Made by a program: the position numbers and the translations under genes. Of a stretch of 64,000 nucleotides of DNA, positions 25,147-32,400 are shown one piece after another. The stretch comes from Mesobacterium_A hydrothermale. Lineage in GTDB: Bacteria > Pseudomonadota > Alphaproteobacteria > Rhodobacterales > Rhodobacteraceae. The notes below the pieces were generated by a model. The model was not told where the DNA came from, ran no database searches, and worked only from the letters and a program-made list of their open reading frames with translations. The DNA is taken from NCBI RefSeq assembly GCF_035818635.1, contig NZ_JAYLLH010000017.1, forward strand, positions 1 to 64,000. The letters are read 5' to 3'. How positions within the stretch are numbered: position 1 is the first letter of the stretch; each line of letters starts with the position of its first letter.

Positions 25147-26301
25147 ATGAACAAGCACAGCCCGCTGTCCTCCGTTCTGGCCGAGGTGAACACCGCCAAT
25201 GGCCTTCCCAACGAACACTACATCGACGCACAGGTGTTTGAGGAAGAAAAACGCTCGGTCCTCTTTGCCAATTGGTCCGGCATCGGCTTTGGCAAGGACA
25301 TCCCGGAGCCGGGCGACGCGAAGCGTGTGGATTTTCTGGGTATGCCCATTCTTCTCGTGCGCGACCGCACAGGCGAGATCGGCGTGTTTCAGAACACCTG
25401 CCGGCATCGCGGCATGATCCTGGTCGACAAGCCTCAGAAAATCCGTGGCGCGATCCGTTGCCCCTATCACAGCTGGTGCTACGGCCTGAACGGAGAGTTG
25501 CGCACAACGCCCCATGTGGGCGGACCCGGCCAGAACACCCACGAAGACGTGGACATGAGCCAACTTGGCCTGATCCGCATCCGCTCCCACGTGTGGCGCG
25601 ACGTGGTTTTCGTCAACATCAGCGGCAGCGCGCCCGACTTCGACGTCGTACATGCCGATCTGTTGGACCGGTGGGCCGAGTTCGATCAGCCGATCCACCA
25701 TGGCGGCGAAGGCTCGTCCCTGACGTTGGAAGTGGCGTCGAATTGGAAGCTGGCGGTCGAAAATTACTGCGAAAGCTACCACTTGCCGTGGGTGCATCCG
25801 GGGCTCAACAGCTATTCCCGGCTGGAAGACCATTACAACATCGAGGCGCGCGGCAAGTATTCGGGGCAGGGCACGCTCGTGTACCGGCAACTGACCGATG
25901 AAGACGGCGCGAAGCTGCCCGATTTCGATGGGTTGAGCGACACTTGGGACGAGGGGGCGGAGTATGTCGCGCTTTATCCCAATGTCCTGTTTGGCGTGCA
26001 GCGCGACCACAGCTTCGCCATCGTGCTGGAACCCAAGGCATGTGACCAGACGGTCGAACACATCGAATTGTATTACGCCAAGAGCGAAAAGGACACGCCA
26101 GAGCTGGACGGTTTGCGCGCGTCGAACGCGCAGCTTTGGAAGACCGTGTTCGAAGAAGACGTGTTCGTCGTCGAAGGCATGCAAAAGGGTCGGCATGGCG
26201 AGCTGTTCGATGGCGGCCGCTTTTCCCCCGCGATGGATGGCCCGACGCACAACTTCCACCATTGGGTCGCTTCCCAGATCGAGGCCGGTCGCGCGTCATG
26301 A
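25147..26301 (+). CDS. gbcA: Rieske non-heme iron oxygenase alpha subunit (GbcA-like demethylase)
   Basis: The 384-residue protein carries the Rieske 2Fe-2S ligands in NTCRHRGM and CPYHSWCYG (about residues 83-107) and the catalytic mononuclear iron site in ENYCESYHLPWVHPGL (about 206-221). This layout is that of oxidative N-demethylases such as glycine betaine monooxygenase GbcA and stachydrine demethylase. It would remove a methyl group as formaldehyde using O2 and electrons from the reductase at 22924. Its stop overlaps the aldehyde dehydrogenase start (ATGA), giving a co-translated pair. Substrate assignment rests on gene context. Confidence 0.87.
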   Translation: MNKHSPLSSVLAEVNTANGLPNEHYIDAQVFEEEKRSVLFANWSGIGFGKDIPEPGDAKRVDFLGMPILLVRDRTGEIGVFQNTCRHRGMILVDKPQKIRGAIRCPYHSWCYGLNGELRTTPHVGGPGQNTHEDVDMSQLGLIRIRSHVWRDVVFVNISGSAPDFDVVHADLLDRWAEFDQPIHHGGEGSSLTLEVASNWKLAVENYCESYHLPWVHPGLNSYSRLEDHYNIEARGKYSGQGTLVYRQLTDEDGAKLPDFDGLSDTWDEGAEYVALYPNVLFGVQRDHSFAIVLEPKACDQTVEHIELYYAKSEKDTPELDGLRASNAQLWKTVFEEDVFVVEGMQKGRHGELFDGGRFSPAMDGPTHNFHHWVASQIEAGRAS

Positions 26302-27749
26302 CACAGCACATGCGGGACGGTCTGGCCCGGAACTATCTGGCGGGCGACTGGGTCGAAGGAGACGGGGGCGCTGCGATCGCGGTCGAGGATCCCGGCCTGG
26401 CCGAGCCGGTGGGCGACTGCGCACAGGCGGGCGAAGCCACGCTGGCCCGCGCGCTGGAGACCGCCCGCGCCTCGGTCGAGCGGGGGGATCTGGCCGATAT
26501 GCAGCCCTCGGCCCGGGGACGGCTGATGCTACGCGTCGCGCAGGAAATCCGCGCGATTGCGGATGAGGGCGCGGTCATGCTCTGCCGCGAAAGCGGCAAG
26601 ACGCTGGAGGCCGCCCAGGACGAGTTTGAGGAAGCCGCGCAATACTTTGAGTATTACGGCGGCGTTGCCGACAAGATCGAGGGCAAGTCGATCCCGCTCG
26701 GCCCCGACTACGCCGACTACACGGTTTACGAGCCTTTCGGCGTCTCCGCGCAGATCGTGCCGTGGAATTTCCCAGTGTCCATCGCGGCACGCTCGCTGGC
26801 GCCATCGATGGCTGCGGGCAACGCCACCATCATCAAATCGCCCGAGCTGGACCCGATTGGCCTTGCCATGCTGGGCACCGCGCTGGAACGGGCGGAGGTG
26901 CCTGGCGGCGCGGTGTCTATCCTGAACGGGATCGGCCCGGATCTAGGGGCGCGTCTGGTCGCCAGTTCGGAGATCGACCAGATCGTTTTCACAGGCTCGG
27001 TCACTACGGGCCAGGCCATCCTGCGCGCCGCCGCCGATCCTGTAACCCCCTCGCTGATGGAGCTTGGCGGCAAATCTGCCGCTGTGGTGTTCGAGGATGC
27101 CAACCTCGACACACTCATGGGCAGCCTGAAAACCGGGATCTTCTATAACGCGGGCCAGGTTTGTTCGGCCATGGCGCGGGTGCTTGTGCACCGGTCCCTC
27201 TATGACGCGGCGGTGGAGCGCGCGGCAGCGCTCGCCAATGGGTTGAGCGTGGGGCATGGGCTGGAAAACCCGGATCACACGCCCGTCGCGTCGGCCCAAC
27301 AGTTGACGCGCGTGGAGGAGCTGACGTCCACGGCCCGCCAAAGCGGCGCGCGGATCGCCGCCGGGGGCGCGCGTCTGGACCGGCCCGGCTATTTCATGGC
27401 GCCCACAATTCTGGCCGATGTCGACCCCGCAAGCCGCGTCGCTCAGGAAGAGATCTTCGGCCCCGTCACTTGCATGACGCCGTTTGACACGGAGGCCGAG
27501 GCCATTGCCATGGCCAACGGCACGGAGTTCGGCCTGGTCGCGGGCGTGTTCACCCGCGATCTGGCGCGCGCGCACCGTGTCGCGGCCAAGTTGCGGGCGG
27601 GGCAGGTCTTTGTGAACGAATGGTTCGCGGGCGGTATCGCCACGCCGTTTGGCGGCGTCGGCAAATCGGGCTTTGGGCGCGAGAAGGGATTGGAGGCGCT
27701 CTATAACTACGTGCGCACCAAGAACATCGCGATCTCGCTGAAGGGCTGA
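26298..27749 (+). CDS. NAD(P)-dependent aldehyde dehydrogenase
   Basis: The 483-residue enzyme has the complete ALDH signature: VPWNFPVSIAARSLAP, the cofactor loop FTGSVTTGQAI, catalytic glutamate in MELGGKSA, and catalytic cysteine in NAGQVCSA. It resembles betaine aldehyde or general aldehyde dehydrogenases. Inside this cluster it may oxidise betaine aldehyde to glycine betaine or an aldehyde formed by demethylation, and sequence alone does not decide. It overlaps the oxygenase gene by four bases and is followed two bases later by the small-protein gene, so all are one transcript. Confidence 0.9.
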   Translation: MTQHMRDGLARNYLAGDWVEGDGGAAIAVEDPGLAEPVGDCAQAGEATLARALETARASVERGDLADMQPSARGRLMLRVAQEIRAIADEGAVMLCRESGKTLEAAQDEFEEAAQYFEYYGGVADKIEGKSIPLGPDYADYTVYEPFGVSAQIVPWNFPVSIAARSLAPSMAAGNATIIKSPELDPIGLAMLGTALERAEVPGGAVSILNGIGPDLGARLVASSEIDQIVFTGSVTTGQAILRAAADPVTPSLMELGGKSAAVVFEDANLDTLMGSLKTGIFYNAGQVCSAMARVLVHRSLYDAAVERAAALANGLSVGHGLENPDHTPVASAQQLTRVEELTSTARQSGARIAAGGARLDRPGYFMAPTILADVDPASRVAQEEIFGPVTCMTPFDTEAEAIAMANGTEFGLVAGVFTRDLARAHRVAAKLRAGQVFVNEWFAGGIATPFGGVGKSGFGREKGLEALYNYVRTKNIAISLKG

Positions 27750-27751
27750 AT

Positions 27752-27991
27752 ATGGACCGGGAGGGGTTGGATCGCGCGCTGCTCAAGGCCCATGCGGACC
27801 AAGACATGCCCGCGCTTGTGCAGCTTTACACGCGCGCCGCCGACGACGCGGAGGCCCATCAGGATATCGACGCCGCGTGTTTTTACCTCACCCATGCCTT
27901 CGTCTTTGCGCTGGAAGCGGGGGACCCTGCGGCCCCCGGCCTAAACCGCCGCCTGGCCGAGCGTGGCCGCGCACATCTGATCGAGTTCTGA
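27752..27991 (+). CDS. Small helical protein in betaine cluster, unknown function
   Basis: The 79-residue protein is predicted to be all-helical (LLKAHADQDMPALVQLYTRAADDAEAHQDIDAACFYLTHAFVFALEAGD), resembling a single tetratricopeptide-like pair. No catalytic motif is seen. It lies two bases after the aldehyde dehydrogenase gene and one base before the cupin-like gene, so it is surely co-expressed with the demethylation enzymes. It could be an assembly or chaperone-like factor, but that is a guess. Confidence 0.72.
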   Translation: MDREGLDRALLKAHADQDMPALVQLYTRAADDAEAHQDIDAACFYLTHAFVFALEAGDPAAPGLNRRLAERGRAHLIEF

Positions 27992-27992
27992 C

Positions 27993-28346
27993 ATGATCTT
28001 CCCCGAAATCCGCACCGAGGCCGCCGCTGCCATCTGCCCGCTGGATGTGGCTGCCGTCCATGTCTTGAACGCGGCCTGCGCGCCTGATGGCAAGCGGCCC
28101 GCGACCACGGGGATCGTCACCCTCAACCAGCCAGCGCTGCGCTGGTCGCTGCGTGTGGGCGTCGTGGTCCATGTGTTGCAAGGGACGTTTCGCACGCAGC
28201 TTGGCCCGGCCATCCGCGAGGTGTCTGCGGGCGCGACCGTCTGGCTGCCCCCGGGCACCCAAGTCTCGCATCTGGGCCAAAGCGCGCGCGCCTTCTTCGC
28301 CGCCTATCCCCAACACTGGCGGGAGGCTCTGGCGCCCTATGAATAG
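27993..28346 (+). CDS. Cupin-like small protein in betaine cluster
   Basis: The 117-residue protein reads like a minimal cupin barrel: WSLRVGVVVHVLQGTFRTQLG, then GATVWLPPGTQVSHLGQSARAFFAAYP, which matches the second half of cupin folds with a turn before PPG. The usual first metal-binding motif (G-x5-H-x-H) is not evident, so enzyme activity is doubtful and ligand binding is more likely. It is packed between the 79-residue protein gene and the dimethylglycine dehydrogenase-like gene. Confidence 0.65.
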   Translation: MIFPEIRTEAAAAICPLDVAAVHVLNAACAPDGKRPATTGIVTLNQPALRWSLRVGVVVHVLQGTFRTQLGPAIREVSAGATVWLPPGTQVSHLGQSARAFFAAYPQHWREALAPYE

Positions 28347-28434
28347 ACCCATCCCGCTCGGGGCCGACACGGTGCTTGCACCGTCCGCGACCCTGCACGC
28401 CCCTATGCCCATTGAACGGAGTTCCCATGCGTAA
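28339..28434 (+). CDS. Possible 31-residue ORF bridging two genes
   Basis: An ATG at 28339 opens a 31-codon frame (MNRPIPLGADTVLAPSATLH...) that overlaps the end of the cupin-like gene by eight bases and the start of the next gene by eight bases. It contains the AACGGAG ribosome site of the next gene. It may be a leader whose translation couples the two cistrons, or simply chance. There is no homology I recognise. Confidence 0.25.
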   Translation: MNRPIPLGADTVLAPSATLHAPMPIERSSHA

Positions 28435-30848
28435 CCAAGCCCAAGCCGTCGTGATCGGAGGCGGTGTGATCGGTTGCTCGATCCTGTATCACCTGACCAA
28501 ACTTGGCTGGTCGGATGTGGTGTTGCTGGAACGGGACGAATTGACCTCCGGCTCCACCTGGCACGCGGCGGCGAACATTCACGGGCTGCATGACAGCACC
28601 AACATTAGCCGCATCCAGCATTACACCATGAACCTCTACAAAGAACTGGAGGCCGAAACCGGCCAAAGCTGCGGCGTGTTCCAGCCCGGCTCTCTGTATC
28701 TGGCGCAAACCGAAGAGCGCGAACACCAATTGAAGTTACAGGCGGCAAAGGCCAAGCTCTACGGCATGAACTTCTACGAGGTCAGCATTGAGGAGGCCAA
28801 AAGGCTCAACCCGCTGGTCAATTTCAACGGTATTCGCTGCGTGATGTACGAACCCGATGGCGGCAATGTCGACCCGTCGGGCGTGACCAATGCCTACGCT
28901 GTGGGCGCGCGGCAACGCGGGGCGGAAATCCACCGCTTCACCCCCGTCACCGGGACCGAGCAGCAGGCCGACGGCACCTGGATCGTGAAAACGCCCAAGG
29001 GCGACATTGCCACGCCCTGGGTCGTGAACGCCGCGGGCCTTTGGGGGCGGGAGATCGCGAAGCTGGCGGGAATCGAGCTGCCGCTGCAACCGACCGAGCA
29101 CCAGTATTTCGTCACCGAAACCATGACGGATGTGGACAGCCACGGCACGCGCCTACCATCGGTGTCGGATCGTGACGGCGAATACTACCTGCGGCAGGAA
29201 GGGCAGGGCCTTCTGGTTGGCGCCTACGAGAAAGACGTTGTGTTCTGGGCCGAGGAGGGCACGCCGCTCGACTTCGCGCATGATCTTTTTCCTGACGATC
29301 TGGACCGCATCGAAGACAACATGATGAACGCCATCGACCGGGTGCCGGCGGTGGGCGAGGCGGGGATCAAGCGGGTGATCAACGGCCCGATGGATCTGGT
29401 CGCCCGATTCCAACGTGCTGATGGGCCCGGTGCCGGAGGTGCAGGGATATTTCTGCTGCAACGGCATCATCCCCGGTTTTTCGCAGTCTGGCGGTATGGG
29501 CCTGATGGCGGCGCAATGGATTATCGAGGGCGAGACGGAATACGATATGTTCGCCTGGGACATGGCGCGCTTTGACACCTGGGTGACCAAGGATTTTACC
29601 AAGGCGCGTGTGGCCGACCAGTATCGCCACCGCTTTGCCATCCACTTCCCCCACGAGGAACGTAGCGCCGGGCGGCCGGCGCGCACGCGACCGATTTACG
29701 AACGGCAAAAAGAGATGGGCGCGATCTTTGGCCTCAACGCCGGGTGGGAGCATCCGCTATGGTTCGCTGACAGCCCCGGCGCCGCCGACACCAACGGCTT
29801 TGCCCGCCAGAACTGGTGGGGGCCGGTGGGTGCCGAATGCCGGATGCTGCGGGAGCATGCAGGCATCATCGACATCTCCAACTTCGCCAAATACCGCTGC
29901 AAGGGGCCGGGTGCGTCCGACTGGTTGAACGCTGTATTTGCCAACAACATGCCAAAGGCTGTGGGCCGGTCCTGCCTTACGCCGTTGATCTCCAAGCGCG
30001 GCGGGATTGCGGGGGATTTCACCGTGACTCGCGTGGCCGAGGATGAGTTTCGGATAATTGGCTCCGGCATGGCGGAGCGGTATCACAAACGCTTCTTCAA
30101 CGAAGTGCCGCTGCCCGAGGGCACCATTTTTGAAAGCCAGACCGAGGCGATGTGCGGCTTCAACGTGGCTGGCCCCAAATCGCGCGAATTGCTGCAACGA
30201 CTGACGAATACCTCGCTCGCGACCGAGGATTTTCCGTTCATGCGCTCCCAGATGATCCAGATCGCGGGCACCGATGTGCTGGCGCTTCGGGTCTCGTTCA
30301 CTGGTGATCTGGGCTGGGAACTGCACTGCGCGACCGAAGATCAGCCGCGGCTTTACGAGGCGCTTCTGGAGGCTGGGCGCGACCTGGGCGCGGGGCCGGT
30401 GGGCAGCCGGGCGCTGATGTCGCTGCGGGTGGAGAAGGGCTATGGCTCCTGGTCGCGCGAATACAGCCCGGAATACTGGCCCCATGAGGTCGGACTGGAA
30501 CGTCTGTGTAAAATGGACAAGGAGTTTCTGAACAAGCAGGCAGCTCTCGATGTGATGGCAAAGACCCCGCGCGAGACGCTGGTGATCCTGCACCTCGACG
30601 AGGCGGACGTAACGGCCTCCCACGCCGACGCGACGGGTGGCGAGCCGATCTTCAGGGATGGCGAGGGCATTGGGCGCGTTACCTCGGGCGCTTATGGCTA
30701 TAGCGTTGGCAAATCTCTGGCACTGGGCTTCGTCAAGGATGCCGCCCCCGGTGACGCGGTGGATGTGATGGTACTCGGCCGTCCGCACAAGGCCACGATC
30801 CTGCACGAACCGCCATTTGACGCCAGTGGCGCAATCCTGCGCGCCTGA
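28427..30848 (+). pseudogene. Dimethylglycine dehydrogenase-like (FAD + GcvT) gene with a one-base frameshift
   Basis: The first frame encodes a DAO-type FAD domain (VVIGGGVIGCSILYHLTKLG, STWHAAANIHGLHDSTN, the site of covalent flavin in the family). It runs to about residue 321 and then goes out of frame. The second frame resumes with NVLMGPVPEVQGYF and carries the rest of the FAD domain plus a full GcvT/aminomethyltransferase folate domain to 30848. The break is at 29392-29393, where ATGGATCTGG carries one extra G relative to the expected ATGATCTGG (PMIWSPDSN). Repaired, it is an 806-residue GcvT-family dehydrogenase that demethylates dimethylglycine or sarcosine and passes the methyl group to THF. 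Either it is inactive here or the base is a sequencing error. Confidence 0.88.
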
Positions 30849-30865
30849 GACCGGAGCAACCTGTA

Positions 30866-32116
30866 ATGCGGTATTCCGGCTTCCGGGTGATCAAGGAGGC
30901 GCTGACCGGCCACAAGGGTTGGCTGCCCGCGTGGCGCGATCCCGATCCACAACCCGATTATGACATCGTGATCATCGGGGGCGGTGGCCATGGCCTGGCG
31001 ACGGCGCATTATCTGGCCAAGGTCTATGGCCAGGCCAGGGTCGCGGTGCTGGAGAAGGGCTGGATCGGCGGCGGCAATGTGGGGCGAAACACGACGATCA
31101 TCCGGTCGAACTACATGCTCGACGGGAATGAGCCGTTCTATGAGTTCTCGCTCAAGCTGTGGGAAGGGTTGGAGCAAGACCTCAACTACAACGCCATGGT
31201 CAGCCAGCGCGGGATCATCAATCTGATCCATTCCGACGCGCAGCGCGATGCCTTTATCCGGCGCGGCAATGCGATGATGCTGAACGGCGCGGACGCCGAA
31301 TATCTGGATGAAGCTGCCGTGCGGCGCGAATACCCGTTTCTGGATTTCGACAATGCCCGCTTTCCGATCAAGGGCGGTCTGGCGCAGCGGCGCGGCGGCA
31401 CCGTGCGCCATGATGCGGTGGCCTGGGGTTATGCGCGCGCGGCAGACAGCCGGGGTGTCGACATCATCCAGAATTGCGAGGTCACGGGGTTCCGCATCGA
31501 GGATGGTCGCTGCACCGGCGTCGAGACCTCGCGCGGGTGTATCGGTGCGGGCAAGGTGGGCTGCGCCGTTGCGGGCAATTCCAGCCGCCTGATGGCGATG
31601 GCCGGGATGCGCCTGCCCATCGAAAGCCACGTCTTGCAAGCCTTTGTGTCCGAGGGGCTGAAGCCCGTGCTGCCGGGTGTGATCACTTTCGGGGCGGGTC
31701 ATTTCTATGTTAGCCAGTCCGACAAGGGCGGGCTGGTCTTTGGCGGCGACATCGACGGCTATAACTCCTACGCGCAACGCGGCAACCTGCCGGTGGTCGA
31801 GGACGTGTGCGAGGGCGGCATGGCGCTGATGCCGATGATCGGGCGCGCGCGGCTTTTGCGGATGTGGGGCGGGATCATGGATATGTCGATGGATGGCTCG
31901 CCCATCATCGACCGCACCCATATCGACGGGCTCTATTTCAACGGCGGCTGGTGCTACGGCGGGTTCAAGGCCACGCCCGCCTCCGGCTATGCCTTCGCCC
32001 ATCTGCTGGCGACCGACACCCCGCACGAGATCGCCACCGCCTACCGCTTGGACCGGTTCCGAACCGGGCACATGATCGACGAAAAAGGGATGGGCAATCA
32101 GCCCAATTTGCACTGA
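30866..32116 (+). CDS. soxB: Sarcosine oxidase subunit beta
   Basis: The 416-residue flavoprotein begins MRYSGFRVIKEALTGHKGW and has the FAD motif DIVIIGGGGHGLATAHYLAK and the family motif EKGWIGGGNVGRNTTIIRSNY, with the C-terminal GGWCYGGFKATPASG. These are hallmarks of SoxB of heterotetrameric sarcosine oxidase, which oxidises sarcosine to glycine, forming H2O2 and methylene-THF together with SoxA, SoxD and SoxG. It starts 18 bases after the previous gene. Its stop overlaps the soxD start by one base. Confidence 0.93.
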   Translation: MRYSGFRVIKEALTGHKGWLPAWRDPDPQPDYDIVIIGGGGHGLATAHYLAKVYGQARVAVLEKGWIGGGNVGRNTTIIRSNYMLDGNEPFYEFSLKLWEGLEQDLNYNAMVSQRGIINLIHSDAQRDAFIRRGNAMMLNGADAEYLDEAAVRREYPFLDFDNARFPIKGGLAQRRGGTVRHDAVAWGYARAADSRGVDIIQNCEVTGFRIEDGRCTGVETSRGCIGAGKVGCAVAGNSSRLMAMAGMRLPIESHVLQAFVSEGLKPVLPGVITFGAGHFYVSQSDKGGLVFGGDIDGYNSYAQRGNLPVVEDVCEGGMALMPMIGRARLLRMWGGIMDMSMDGSPIIDRTHIDGLYFNGGWCYGGFKATPASGYAFAHLLATDTPHEIATAYRLDRFRTGHMIDEKGMGNQPNLH

Positions 32117-32400
32117 TGATCATTCCGCACCCTCTGCTTGGCCCCCGCGACGCCGCCGAGTTCGTGTATCTCGGCGACGCGGCCTTGATCGACCGGCCCG
32201 ATCCCGACACCGCCAGCGATGAGGATTGGTACGCCTACGCCTATCTGCGCGACAACCCCGCAGGCGCCCATCGGGAGTTGTGGTTTCACGAAGGAGGCGA
32301 TCGGTCCTGGCTGGTCGTTACGCGCAACACACTTACGCATGAGATCACCGATGTGCAGTTGGCGCGCGATGTGGCGCGCGCCAGGGGACGGTCGAAATGA
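32116..32400 (+). CDS. soxD: Sarcosine oxidase subunit delta, lacking most zinc-ligand cysteines
   Basis: The 94-residue protein follows the SoxD pattern (GPRDAAEFVYLGDA, DEDWYAYAYLRDNPAG, HRELWFHEGGDRSWLVVTRNTLTHEI). In characterised SoxD a zinc ion is held by two N-terminal cysteines just before GPR, a histidine and a third cysteine after GG. Here the corresponding positions read HPLL before GPR and Asp after GG. Only the histidine in WFHEGG is kept, so the zinc site is probably lost. It sits between soxB and soxA with overlapping ends, the normal soxBDAG order. Confidence 0.85.
   Translation: MIIPHPLLGPRDAAEFVYLGDAALIDRPDPDTASDEDWYAYAYLRDNPAGAHRELWFHEGGDRSWLVVTRNTLTHEITDVQLARDVARARGRSK

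Noticed and set aside
24319..26262. Long open frame of 647 codons on the minus strand
   Set aside because: It is antisense to the LysR and Rieske oxygenase genes, which have clear motifs. High GC gives long empty antisense frames.
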